From Paenibacillus jilunlii (GTDB taxonomy: Bacteria; Bacillota; Bacilli; Paenibacillales; Paenibacillaceae), in assembly GCF_900102965.1 (NCBI RefSeq), contig NZ_FNGM01000026.1, positions 18,000 to 81,999 on the forward strand: a stretch of DNA of 64,000 nt. Reading direction: 5' to 3'. Below the pieces are notes generated by a model. The model ran no database searches. It was not told where the DNA came from and saw only the letters and a program-made list of their open reading frames with translations. Positions 33,587 to 41,898 of this stretch are shown piece after piece (position 1 is the first letter of the stretch; each line of letters begins with the position of its first letter). The position numbers and the translations under genes were made by a program.

Positions 33587-34123
33587 ATCTCAATCAATCA
33601 CGCTATTCTGGGACTGCTGAGCCATAAGCCGATGACCGGGTATGATCTCAAAAAGCTCATACAGGAATCCTCATTCCTGTATTGGTCCGGCAATAACAAT
33701 CAAATCTACAAAGCGCTATTGGAGCTGCTGAATGCGGGTTTTGTAACCAATGAGGTCCTGCACCAGGACAGCTCGCCCTCCAAAAAAATTTATACCGTCA
33801 CATCCGCCGGCCTCGACGAGCTGCGGAAGTGGGTGCTTACTCCACCGGAGCCGCCGGAGTTCAAGAAGACTTTTCTTATCCAGCTTGCTTGGGCGGATCT
33901 GCTGAACCCGGATGAATTGAACGCGCTGCTGGCGGGATATGAGCAGGAAGTGCGCACACAGTTATTGCTTCTGAAAGGCCAGGCTGGCAGCGATCATTAT
34001 GTAAACGAAGGGAATGCGAAAGGGATCACGCTATGGAAGCTGATTCACAGCAATCTGATTTCAACCTATAACAATGAATTGACCTGGCTTGCGGAATTGC
34101 GTCATGAGCTGGGGCTAACTTGA
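33587..34123 (+). CDS. PadR-family transcriptional regulator (apparent ATC start)
   Basis: A 178-residue PadR-type repressor. The winged helix covers residues 1-90 (SINHAILGLLSHKPMTGYDLKKLIQ, NQIYKALLELLNAGFV, KKIYTVTSAGLDELRKWV), followed by the helical dimerisation domain (PDELNALLAGYEQEVRTQLL). Relatives start M-SINHAILG, which places the start at the ATC codon 33587-33589, six nt after the strong GGAGGTG site. In-frame ATG 33545 and GTG 33572/33578 would add residues and lack a suitable Shine-Dalgarno site. The next gene follows after 16 bp, so regulator and DUF4180 protein form an operon. Confidence 0.82.
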   Translation: MSINHAILGLLSHKPMTGYDLKKLIQESSFLYWSGNNNQIYKALLELLNAGFVTNEVLHQDSSPSKKIYTVTSAGLDELRKWVLTPPEPPEFKKTFLIQLAWADLLNPDELNALLAGYEQEVRTQLLLLKGQAGSDHYVNEGNAKGITLWKLIHSNLISTYNNELTWLAELRHELGLT

Positions 34124-34139
34124 GCAGGAGGTAATGGAT

Positions 34140-34499
34140 ATGAAGATGGAATCAATTCAAAAAGAAGGGCAGGGCTATATTCTCTGCCACCCTGATGGTC
34201 AGCCACTGCGCACAGAGCAGGACGTGCTCGATCTTATCTCGGTGTGCTTTGAGCATAACAGCTATAAGCTGCTGCTCCACGAAGGAACGCTTTCCGACGA
34301 ATTTTATAATCTCAGAACAGGCCTGGCAGGAACAGCGCTGCAGAAATTGATCAACTATCACATCAAGGCTGCGGCCGTAATCCGCACGGAGGAGACCACT
34401 CAAGGCAGATTCAAAGAACTGCTGACCGAATTGAACAAAGGCGAGAACTTCCGGGTGTTCGGCAGTGAGGCATTGGCATTGGCTTGGCTGCTGGGATAG
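34140..34499 (+). CDS. DUF4180 domain protein
   Basis: A 119-residue cytoplasmic protein consisting of one DUF4180 domain (GQPLRTEQDVLDLISVCFEHNSYKLLLHEG, LSDEFYNLRTGLAGTALQKLINYHIKAAAVI). The function of the domain is not known. It is often found, as here, directly after a PadR regulator. AGGAGGT ends 7 nt before ATG 34140; an ATG at 34134 is too close to the site. The following 310 bp to the GH88 gene hold a 11-bp hairpin (34714-34751) and nothing else I can identify. Confidence 0.82.
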   Translation: MKMESIQKEGQGYILCHPDGQPLRTEQDVLDLISVCFEHNSYKLLLHEGTLSDEFYNLRTGLAGTALQKLINYHIKAAAVIRTEETTQGRFKELLTELNKGENFRVFGSEALALAWLLG

Positions 34500-34713
34500 A
34501 GATGAAAGTGGAGAATCTACTGCCCTATAAAATTTAGGCTAAAAAAAGCATAGAAGAGGCAAGCCACTCCCGATACCAAAGCCGCTACCGAGGCGGATGC
34601 GGTTACGAATCTTTTAGAAATTAGTCCGGAATTCGTAGAATTCCACTATAAACGCAACAGTTTACCGGGGGATTTATTACATAGTGAGCGGCCTCCCAGC
34701 TTAACATGAAGAC

Positions 34714-34751
34714 CAATCGCCTTGCCCTCCATTTCGGGGACAAGGCGATTG
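34714..34751 (-). terminator. Hairpin downstream of the GH88 gene
   Basis: CAATCGCCTTG and CAAGGCGATTG form a perfect 11-bp stem with a 16-nt loop, 60 bp after the GH88 stop on the minus strand. The following T run is weak. Confidence 0.4.
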
Positions 34752-34810
34752 CTGTGTCTACAGCTGCAAGCTTCCGGATGAATGCTGCTCATTCAGGAGC
34801 AGAACCTGAA

Positions 34811-35917
34811 CTAGAATATCCGGTGCTTCCACCCGTTCAGCTTCGCAACTGCTTCAATATAATAGTAGTCTGCGTAAATCAGCGAGACTTCGATGAAGGA
34901 GTCCCCGCTGCCTGTACCTTTGGTGAGGACCGCTTCATGCTCCGGTTGGTCCCAGGTAGCATAATTCTCAGTCAGGGAGCGAAGGATGCGTTCTGCGGCA
35001 TTGGCGTACAGGCTTTTTTCGCCCAGCGGGACAACATCGGCTAGCTCCAGCAGGCCTGAAGCGGCGATCGCTGCAGCCGAGCTGTCCTTGTACTTGCGCC
35101 CGTCATTTCCGGTACGGAAATCCCAATAGGGAACCTGATCGTCCGGCAGGGCAGCGATGAAGTAATGGGCAATCCGCTTGGCGGTATTCAAGAAGCGTTC
35201 ATCCCCGGTATGGCGGTGCGTATTGACGAATCCGTACAGACCCCAAGCGGCTCCGCGGCTCCAGCAGGATTCCGGCGAATAACCCTGTCCGCCGAAGTTC
35301 TCAATATAGGCGCCGGTTTCGGCATCGAAGGAAAGGATATGCTTCGTGGAGCCATCCTCGCGGACACCGTACTGCATGGCAGTTTCCGCATGGCTGACCG
35401 CAATATGCTTGTAGCGAGGATCACCGGTAACCTTGCTGGCCCAGAAGAGCAGCGAGATATTCAGCATGCAGTCGATGATGACCCAGCCATATTTGTCTTC
35501 ATTCCAGGCGCGGATGAATTTGCCTGCTGGATTATAACGGGCGGCCAGGAAGTTGGCGGCCTCAATCCCTCTGCGCAGCCCGTCCTCGTCGCCAGTCAGC
35601 GTATGCTTGATGACGGCCGTAGGCAGAAACTGAAAACCCACATCATGATGCAGCTCCACCGTCGGTTTAACGAACCATTCCTCCAGAGTTGCGTCCCAAT
35701 GCCAGGCCGCTTCCTTATATAGTTCTTTTCCGGTCATGTCATGCATGATCCAGAGAAGGCCGGGCCAGAAGCCGGTGGTCCACCAGTCGGAAGCCATATC
35801 ATCATATTTGCCGTCTGCACCGGCATAATGCGGGCATTTGCCGCCGATTTGCGCTGCCATGCGTGTTACCTTCGTATCCAGTCTGTCCATTATTTCCTGC
35901 CAATACGCTGTACTCAT
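34811..35917 (-). CDS. GH88 unsaturated glucuronyl hydrolase
   Basis: A 368-residue GH88 (or closely related GH105) enzyme that hydrates the double bond of unsaturated uronic acids at the end of oligosaccharides made by polysaccharide lyases. The two catalytic-region aspartates are in ELHHDVGFQFLP and YGWVIIDCMLNISLLFWAS; the SRGAAWGLYGF and SGDSFIEVSLIYADYYYIEA segments are family hallmarks. No signal peptide. ATG 35917 follows GGAGGC by 7 nt. Its product, 4-deoxy-5-ketouronate, is the substrate of KduI encoded at 5862. It is divergent from the GH28 gene. Confidence 0.9.
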   Translation of the reverse strand: MSTAYWQEIMDRLDTKVTRMAAQIGGKCPHYAGADGKYDDMASDWWTTGFWPGLLWIMHDMTGKELYKEAAWHWDATLEEWFVKPTVELHHDVGFQFLPTAVIKHTLTGDEDGLRRGIEAANFLAARYNPAGKFIRAWNEDKYGWVIIDCMLNISLLFWASKVTGDPRYKHIAVSHAETAMQYGVREDGSTKHILSFDAETGAYIENFGGQGYSPESCWSRGAAWGLYGFVNTHRHTGDERFLNTAKRIAHYFIAALPDDQVPYWDFRTGNDGRKYKDSSAAAIAASGLLELADVVPLGEKSLYANAAERILRSLTENYATWDQPEHEAVLTKGTGSGDSFIEVSLIYADYYYIEAVAKLNGWKHRIF

Positions 35918-36069
35918 TGCGGATGCCTCCAATATTTAAGATTGTGTCCTGAGTATATCGTGAAGCCATTGAAGAAAGTTGCAATTTGATATCCCAAAAT
36001 ATCGAAATCTTGTCATCCTTTCTGAAGGAGTTCAGATATCCTGTTGAACAATGGCAGCGCTTTTACCGC

Positions 36070-36100
36070 GACAAAATATCAACATTTCTGTATAACCCAG
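36070..36100 (+). promoter_or_regulatory. Shared 31-bp motif, copy upstream of GH28
   Basis: Starts GACAAAATAT and ends ACCCAG. It is identical at 28 of 31 positions to 38487-38517 in front of the GH43 gene. A TATACT -10-like box begins 27 bp after its start-distal end (36127), the same geometry as at the other site, so it is probably an activator site overlapping -35. Confidence 0.6.
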
Positions 36101-36166
36101 CCAAACTACGGAGTGGGAGAGGGCGGTATACTCATCACAGGACATATCCAGGGAGGTTAGTTGAGA

Positions 36167-37609
36167 ATGAATCAGCTGCAGGTGTATGAGGCTCCGAAAT
36201 ATATTCCGGGGCGGGAGGATTACCGGGTTAAGGTAAGAACAGCGGGAGGCCGATGGCAGCCGCTTTTTGTGTATGAGGTTAAAGTTGACATGCATGAGGT
36301 GCGTCCGGCGTCGATGGCTTTTTTTGATGTGGAGGGCGAAGCAGAGGTTGAAATTGACTGTCTTTATACTGAGATTGAACATGTGAATATTTCCCCAGCC
36401 GCACGCTCAGTAGTCTGTAGTCATGACGGGCGCAAAATCAGCTTCAAGCTGAACGGGCCGCAAAAGCTTTCGGTGGAGATTAACGGCGGCCGTTTCCGGA
36501 ATCTGCACCTTTTTGCCAATCCCTTGGAGGTTGGGGCACCGCAGCCGGATGGGGCAGGAGTCCATCTGGTTCAGCCGGGCATCCACCGTTCTCCGGATCT
36601 CCTCGCATTACTGAAGCGGACGGAAGACCAGGAGACCGGACTGCCGCAAACGCTTTATTTTGCCCCCGGAACCCATTACATAGAAGAAACCGTATTTGCA
36701 GTTCCATCCGGAACAGTCATCTATTTGGCTGGCGGTGCGGCCTTTGCCGGTTCTTTGGTTTGTGAACGGGTGGAGGATGTGGAGATTCGTGGCCGGGGTG
36801 TGGTGTATTTGGCGGATTTCCACCGGTTTTCCGCTTTTCGCGGGGTGAAGATTGTTTTCTCGCGCCGGATCAGTGTTGAAGGCATTACGGTGATCGATCC
36901 GCCGCATTACAGTATTTTTATCGGCCAGTCTACGGATATTACAGTCACGAATTTCAAATCTTTCAGCACACGCGGCTGGAGTGACGGCATAGACATCATG
37001 TCCAGCAGTGAGATTGCTATCCGGGATGTATTCATGCGCAATTCAGATGACTGCATCGCCATTTACGGCTCCAGATGGGATTACTCCGGGGACAGCCGCA
37101 ACATCAGCGTACGCGATTCGGTTCTGTGGGCGGATGTGGCCCACCCGCTTATGATAGGCACACACGGCGATCACCGGCGGGGCGGAGACATCATTGAAAA
37201 TATCGTGTACGAAAACATTGACATTCTGGAGCATCATGAGCCGCAGGAGAACTATTGGGGAGCGCTGGCGATTAATGCGGGCGACTGCAATACGGTACGG
37301 AACGTGCTGTACAGCAACATCCGGGTTGAATGGATCGAGCAGGGACAGCTGTTTGATCTGCGGGTGGTGATGAACAAGGATTACAACCCTGAGCCGGGTA
37401 CGGGGATTGAAAAAGTGACCTTTCGCAATGTCAGCTTTAGCGGAGGCGGGGTCCATCCTTCGCGGATTTACGGGTACGATGAAGACCGGGGCGTGAACGG
37501 GGTGCAATTCATCAACCTGCAGATGGGCGGGGAACTGGTAGAAAATGCGCGCACAGACCTCATTCTGTTGAATACCTATGCGCACAATGTGGTGTTCAAG
37601 CGTGAGTAA
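36167..37609 (+). CDS. GH28-family polygalacturonase-like hydrolase
   Basis: A 480-residue parallel beta-helix enzyme of the GH28 (pectinase) type. The active-site blocks are visible as GWSDGIDIMSS (position of the family NTDG aspartate), NSDDCIAI (the DD pair) and MIGTHGDHRRGG (His region). An N-terminal beta-rich domain of about 150 residues precedes the helix. No signal peptide, so it probably trims imported oligogalacturonides or related rhamno-/xylo-galacturonans. GGGAGG lies 10 nt before ATG 36167; a TTG at 36161 is an alternative. It ends 5 bp from the convergent AraC gene, with no terminator between. Confidence 0.85.
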   Translation: MNQLQVYEAPKYIPGREDYRVKVRTAGGRWQPLFVYEVKVDMHEVRPASMAFFDVEGEAEVEIDCLYTEIEHVNISPAARSVVCSHDGRKISFKLNGPQKLSVEINGGRFRNLHLFANPLEVGAPQPDGAGVHLVQPGIHRSPDLLALLKRTEDQETGLPQTLYFAPGTHYIEETVFAVPSGTVIYLAGGAAFAGSLVCERVEDVEIRGRGVVYLADFHRFSAFRGVKIVFSRRISVEGITVIDPPHYSIFIGQSTDITVTNFKSFSTRGWSDGIDIMSSSEIAIRDVFMRNSDDCIAIYGSRWDYSGDSRNISVRDSVLWADVAHPLMIGTHGDHRRGGDIIENIVYENIDILEHHEPQENYWGALAINAGDCNTVRNVLYSNIRVEWIEQGQLFDLRVVMNKDYNPEPGTGIEKVTFRNVSFSGGGVHPSRIYGYDEDRGVNGVQFINLQMGGELVENARTDLILLNTYAHNVVFKRE

Positions 37610-37614
37610 ACGTC

Positions 37615-38472
37615 TTAATTGTTTTTTCTGTACTTCAGGGGCGTGGTTCCGAGGACTCTTTTGAAGAGCTGGTTGAAGTAGGAGGCGTTCGGAAAACCGA
37701 CTGCGATGCCGATCTGTTCGACCGGCATATCGGTTGTGCTAAGCAGACGGCAAGCCTGTTTGATCCGCCGGGCCGTAAGGTAGTCCACCAGGCGTCCGCC
37801 CGTTTCATGATGAAAGACTCTGGAGACATAGGACTTGGACAAATGTGTCTCGGCGGCAAGCTGCTCCAGCTTAACTTCTTCCTGGTAGTGCTCCTCGATC
37901 CAGTTCATAATCTGCTCGGAATAGCGGAGGTTCCGCCGCTCCTCGGGTTGAATAAGGGAGTTCTCCCCGGTTCCGAGACAGCTCAGCAGCTGAAGGAGCA
38001 GCATCGTAATATCTTCGGTGTCTTCCTCCATAGCGCTGTTGCGGCACAGGTTGTAATTCTTGTAGATCCAATCAACCGCTGCGGCGCTGCCGCTCAGATC
38101 AAAACCGCAATAGGTATTTTCACCCTGCCAAAGAGCGGAGAAGATCGCCTTGCGTTTGGCAAAGCCCGACAGCAGATTCTCGGCGGTGTGCGGATCGATA
38201 TAAAAAATCGTGCGCACAAAGGGACACTCGCGGGAGACCTCGGAATAAATCCGGTGCAGCTGGTAGGGCTGGAAAAAGAACAGCATCCCGGAGCGGATTT
38301 CGTACATCTGCTGGTTCACGACAACATTGCCCTGGCCGCCGTGAACGTACATGACCTCGCAGCACTGGTGCCAATGGTAGTACCCTTTGTAATGATCGTC
38401 GGTATATATCTGATAGTCCCAAATCAGCGACTTGCGGTCCGTAAAAATGACAGGTTCGAACAGCTGTTTCAT
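37615..38472 (-). CDS. AraC-family transcriptional regulator (GH28/GH43 locus)
   Basis: A 285-residue AraC regulator with a cupin arm (DDHYKGYYHWHQCCEVMYVHGG, GMLFFFQPYQLHRI) and a C-terminal double helix-turn-helix (LAAETHLSKSYVSRVFHHETG and IGIAVGFPNASYFNQLFKRVLG). ATG 38472 follows GGAGG by 4 nt. A 31-bp motif starts 15 bp upstream of this start codon and recurs in front of the GH28 gene, so this protein is the best candidate to bind it and to activate both enzyme genes. Confidence 0.9.
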   Translation of the reverse strand: MKQLFEPVIFTDRKSLIWDYQIYTDDHYKGYYHWHQCCEVMYVHGGQGNVVVNQQMYEIRSGMLFFFQPYQLHRIYSEVSRECPFVRTIFYIDPHTAENLLSGFAKRKAIFSALWQGENTYCGFDLSGSAAAVDWIYKNYNLCRNSAMEEDTEDITMLLLQLLSCLGTGENSLIQPEERRNLRYSEQIMNWIEEHYQEEVKLEQLAAETHLSKSYVSRVFHHETGGRLVDYLTARRIKQACRLLSTTDMPVEQIGIAVGFPNASYFNQLFKRVLGTTPLKYRKNN

Positions 38473-38486
38473 AAGGCCTCCATCAT

Positions 38487-38517
38487 GACAAAATATAAAC
38501 ATTTCCGTATTACCCAG
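38487..38517 (+). promoter_or_regulatory. Shared 31-bp motif, copy between AraC and GH43
   Basis: Begins GACAAAATAT and ends ACCCAG, with three differences from 36070-36100. A TACAAT -10-like box starts 26 bp further on (38543), matching the spacing at the GH28 copy. Confidence 0.6.
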
Positions 38518-38533
38518 TATAACTTTTTACAGC

Positions 38534-38547
38534 TGTAACCGCTACAA
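38534..38547. promoter_or_regulatory. CcpA (cre)-like site in the GH43 promoter
   Basis: TGTAACCGCTACAA matches the cre consensus except at position 13. It overlaps the TACAAT -10-like box, so catabolite repression of the GH43 gene is likely. Confidence 0.45.
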
Positions 38548-38609
38548 TAAAACGGAGAACAGTTAATGAAAAGCATAGTTGCACAGCGAATATTAGGAGG
38601 GTAAAATTT

Positions 38610-40193
38610 ATGGCTTCAACCATCGTTAATCCGGTCCTGACGGGTTTTCATCCTGATCCGTCTTTTCTGCGTGTCGGGGATGATTATTATATCGCCACCT
38701 CCACCTTCGAGTGGTTCCCGGGAGTGGAAATCCACCATTCCCGTGATTTGGTGCATTGGCACCCGCTTGCCCGTGTCCTGACCGAGTCATCGCAGGCAGA
38801 TCTGCGCGGCAACCCAAGCTCCGGCTCGATCTGGGCGCCGGCACTTTCATACGATAACGGGATCTATTATTTACTCTTTACCGATGTGAAGTCACGTAAA
38901 AGTGTCTATAAGGATCTGCATAATTATCTCATCACCGCTGCAGGTATCCTGGGACCCTGGAGCGATCCGGTACGGCTGAACGGCAGCGGCTTCGATCCCT
39001 TCCTGTTCCATGATGCCGACGGTACCAAATGGCTGCTGAATATGCGCTGGGATTTCCGCAAACAGCACAGTAATTTCTCCGGTATAATCATGCAGCAGTA
39101 TGATCCTGAAAGCCGCAGCTTGACCGGACCTGTCCATGAGCTGTACAAAGGGACGCCTGCCGGCGTAACGGAAGGGCCGCAGCTTTATCAGAGAAACGGC
39201 TATTACTACCTGCTTGTCGCAGAAGGCGGGACGGGCATTAATCACATGGTCACGCTCGCCCGCAGCCGCAGCCGGACCGGCCCTTATGAGACCGATCCGG
39301 ATTATCCGGTCATGACCACTGCGCACGATCTGACCTTTGCCTTCCAGCAGGCCGGTCATGGCTCACTGGTGGAGACACCGGCCGGCGAGTGGTACATGGC
39401 CCATCTGTGCACGCGTCCCATCCCGGGAACCGGAACGATGAATCCGCTGGGCCGGGAAACAGCCATCCAGCGCGTGGTCTGGACGGAAGACGGCTGGCTG
39501 CGCCTGGCCCATGGCGGCAAGCTGCCTGCGCTGACGGTAGCAGCGCCGGACCTGCCGCCGCATCCGTTCCCGGAATTGCCCGAGCGGGATGATTTTGATT
39601 GCGATACGCTGGGGTATCCCTACCAGAGCCTGCGGGTGCCGTTTGACCCCTCCTGGGTCAGCCTCACCGAACGTCCCGGCTTCTTGCGCCTGCGGGGCAG
39701 GGAATCGCTGGCCTCGCTGCATGACCAGAGTCTGATAGGGCGTCCGATTCAGCATTTTGCCTGCACGGTGTCTACCTGTCTGGAGTTCGAACCGGATACC
39801 TTCATGCAAATGGCCGGGCTGGTCCTTTATTATGACGACAGTGATTACTATTACCTGCGGGTGACCGCCGACGAAATTAGAGGGGTATGCCTTGGCGTTG
39901 TAATGTGCAGGGCAGGAAAATACGATGAGGTCACTCCGATGCAAATTTCTGTGAAGGATTGGGACCGCTACTACCTGAAGGCTGTAATCGAAGGCCGGGA
40001 CATCATGTTCTATGCTTCCCCGGATGGAGAAATCTGGACCGCCATGTGCACACCGCTTGATTTAGGCACACTGTCGGATGAATACGGGGGCAAGCTGGGC
40101 TTCACCGGTGCCTATGCCGGAATCTGCGCCCAGGATCTGGATCAGCAGGCGAAAGCGGCTTATTTTGATTATTTCGAGTATAGGACAGCTTGA
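38610..40193 (+). CDS. GH43 beta-xylosidase / alpha-arabinofuranosidase
   Basis: A 527-residue two-domain GH43 enzyme of the XynB type. The five-bladed propeller carries the base Asp16 (HPDPS), the modulating Asp129 (GFDPF) and the acid Glu188 (VTEGPQ), each one residue off the D15/D128/E187 triad known from Selenomonas and Geobacillus xylosidases. The C-terminal beta-sandwich (from about residue 330) closes the active site in these exo-enzymes. No signal peptide. A TTAGGAGGG site precedes the ATG. It forms the end of the xylan/pectin cluster with GH28, GH88 and GH52. Remnant zwf coding sequence begins right at its stop codon. Confidence 0.94.
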   Translation: MASTIVNPVLTGFHPDPSFLRVGDDYYIATSTFEWFPGVEIHHSRDLVHWHPLARVLTESSQADLRGNPSSGSIWAPALSYDNGIYYLLFTDVKSRKSVYKDLHNYLITAAGILGPWSDPVRLNGSGFDPFLFHDADGTKWLLNMRWDFRKQHSNFSGIIMQQYDPESRSLTGPVHELYKGTPAGVTEGPQLYQRNGYYYLLVAEGGTGINHMVTLARSRSRTGPYETDPDYPVMTTAHDLTFAFQQAGHGSLVETPAGEWYMAHLCTRPIPGTGTMNPLGRETAIQRVVWTEDGWLRLAHGGKLPALTVAAPDLPPHPFPELPERDDFDCDTLGYPYQSLRVPFDPSWVSLTERPGFLRLRGRESLASLHDQSLIGRPIQHFACTVSTCLEFEPDTFMQMAGLVLYYDDSDYYYLRVTADEIRGVCLGVVMCRAGKYDEVTPMQISVKDWDRYYLKAVIEGRDIMFYASPDGEIWTAMCTPLDLGTLSDEYGGKLGFTGAYAGICAQDLDQQAKAAYFDYFEYRTA

Positions 40194-40285
40194 GCCTGTA
40201 AGCATCAGACATGATTCGGCCAATCCGGAGCTGCCGGAAGCCTATGAGAACCTTATTTATGATGCGCTGCTGGGCGATGCCCACT
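40190..40285 (+). pseudogene. zwf: remnant of glucose-6-phosphate dehydrogenase C-terminus
   Basis: In the frame opening before 40190 the sequence reads LEPVSIRHDSANPELPEAYE then NLIYDALLGDA, which resembles the conserved C-terminal PEAYE-LL-DAL-GD segment of G6PDH. The match stops after about 30 residues and the rest of the enzyme is absent. It sits between the GH43 stop and a 6-phosphogluconate dehydrogenase gene, the usual partner of zwf, so a deletion that fused the GH43 region to the tail of zwf is the simplest explanation. Confidence 0.55.
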
Positions 40286-40414
40286 GGTGGCTGGATGAAC
40301 CAACGTCTGATGTACATAATAGTATTACTGCCGTTCATGCTGCGGATTCGGAAGCTGTACGTCCGGGAGCATGAGAAATTCCAGGTTAACTAACACAAAC
40401 GGAGGGGTATATTC

Positions 40415-41311
40415 ATGAAAGTCGGATTGATTGGTTTAGGAAAAATGGGTTCCAATCTGGGCCGGAATCTGCTGGACCATGGGCACGAGGTTGTTGCGTT
40501 TGATGTAAACCGGGAGGCGGTTGCGGAGCTTGAGTCCAAAGGTGCGGCTGGAGCAGGCAGTCTGGCCGGGCTGATCTCCAAGCTGGAAGCGCCGCGGATC
40601 GCCTGGATTATGGTGCCGCATGCGTTTGTCGATTCTGTAATTGAAGAGCTGGCGCCGCTGTTATCCAAGGGAGACATTATTATTGAGGCCGGGAATTCCC
40701 GCTATAATGAATCTATCCGCCGCCACGGGGAGCTTGCGCAGCAGGGAATCTACTTCCTGGATGCAGGAACTTCCGGAGGAATGGAAGGTGCGCGCAACGG
40801 GGCGTGTTACATGGTCGGAGGCGATGAGGAGGCCTGGGCGGTTGCCGAGCCGGTCTTCAGGGACACAGCAGTTCCGAACGGATATTTGTTTGCCGGCAAG
40901 CCGGGCAGCGGACATTTTTTGAAAATGGTCCATAACGGGATTGAATACGGGATGATGGCTGCCATTGGAGAAGGCTTCGAGGTGCTGGAGAAAAGCGGGT
41001 TCGATTATAATTTCGAACAGGTGGCAAGGGTATGGAACAATGGTTCCGTCATCCGCTCCTGGCTGATGGAACTGGTGGAACGCGCCTTTTCCAAGGATGC
41101 CAAGCTGGAGGAGATAAAAGGGGTTATGCATTCGTCCGGGGAAGGCCGGTGGACGCTGGAAACTGCGTTCGATCTCCAGGCTGCAACTCCTGTTATCGCC
41201 ATGGCGCTCCTGATGCGCTACCGGTCGCTGGAGACGGACACCTTCACCGGCAAAGTCGTTGCGGCCCTGCGCAATGAGTTCGGCGGCCATGCTGTGGAAA
41301 CGAAGGAATAA
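40415..41311 (+). CDS. gnd: decarboxylating 6-phosphogluconate dehydrogenase, short form
   Basis: A 298-residue short-type (GntZ/YqeC-like) 6-phosphogluconate dehydrogenase, about 300 instead of 470 residues. The Rossmann motif GLGKMGSNLGRNL is at residues 6-18; substrate motifs are DAGTSGGMEGARNG and the catalytic Lys in SGHFLKMVHNGIEYGMM. It oxidises 6-phosphogluconate to ribulose-5-phosphate; short forms often prefer NAD. GGAGGGG precedes the ATG. The upstream zwf is reduced to a fragment, so 6-phosphogluconate would need to come from gluconate or another zwf copy. A terminator follows. Confidence 0.92.
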   Translation: MKVGLIGLGKMGSNLGRNLLDHGHEVVAFDVNREAVAELESKGAAGAGSLAGLISKLEAPRIAWIMVPHAFVDSVIEELAPLLSKGDIIIEAGNSRYNESIRRHGELAQQGIYFLDAGTSGGMEGARNGACYMVGGDEEAWAVAEPVFRDTAVPNGYLFAGKPGSGHFLKMVHNGIEYGMMAAIGEGFEVLEKSGFDYNFEQVARVWNNGSVIRSWLMELVERAFSKDAKLEEIKGVMHSSGEGRWTLETAFDLQAATPVIAMALLMRYRSLETDTFTGKVVAALRNEFGGHAVETKE

Positions 41312-41369
41312 GCCGTACCGGACTTAAGAGATTTATGCTTTTTTATTGGGCTTATTATCGATCCTGAAG

Positions 41370-41402
41370 ACCTGCAGATTTCCGGCTCTGCGGGTTTTTT
41401 GC
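41370..41402 (+). terminator. Terminator after gnd
   Basis: ACCTGCAGA pairs with TCTGCGGGT (one mismatch) around an 8-nt loop and is followed by six T residues. Confidence 0.7.
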
Positions 41403-41489
41403 TTTTCCGGCGAACATCTCCTCTCCATAAGGTGAGTAATGTAGTTAAAGCTCAGCAATTGCCTGTTTATTTGTGGAGGGCTGTGTCCA

Positions 41490-41690
41490 AACGGTAACTG
41501 TATTTTGTGCAACTCAATGGGCTGATATTGGCTCCAAAGCAAAGCTAACTGTATTTCGTACACTTCAATCGCGCTCAATCAACAAACACGCAGTCAAACA
41601 CCATTTTTAACGGTACAGAATACATTTAGCGCTGAAAAAAAGCGGATACGTCCGCTTTTAATTGCACGAAATACAATTAGCGCTCCAACG
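41490..41690. repeat. Paired 51-bp-spaced repeats, CTGTATTTnGTnCAA family
   Basis: AACTGTATTTTGTGCAACTC starts at 41496 and AACTGTATTTCGTACACTTC at 41547 (51 bp). Inverted relatives with ATACATTTAGCGCT (41620) and ATACAATTAGCGCT (41671) are again 51 bp apart. A hairpin AAAGCGGA/TCCGCTTT lies between. The gap 41312-41898 has no gene; besides this repeat it holds the promoter at 41815. Confidence 0.75.
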
Positions 41691-41814
41691 GGCGCCAGCC
41701 CAACTTGGGGAGTCTGGACACACAGCAGTGAGAACTCCAATATTTTGCACCAGCAGAACCTTAACCAGTGAAAGGCAAACAGCGGACTTCATTAATACGG
41801 AGCGATTTTATCAA

Positions 41815-41843
41815 TTGACAACATTTATGGATGGGTTTAACAT
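41815..41843 (+). promoter_or_regulatory. Promoter of the DUF2294 gene
   Basis: TTGACA (41815-41820) and TAACAT (41838-41843) with a 17-bp spacer, 55 bp ahead of the start codon. Confidence 0.55.
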
Positions 41844-41898
41844 ATGAATTGCTTATAAGATATTCCATATAAAGGAATGCTCACGTGAGGGTGTTTGC

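Noticed and set aside
40211..40393. 60-codon open frame after GH43
   Set aside because: Met/Arg/Trp-rich product in the wrong frame; the frame next to it carries the zwf-like remnant.
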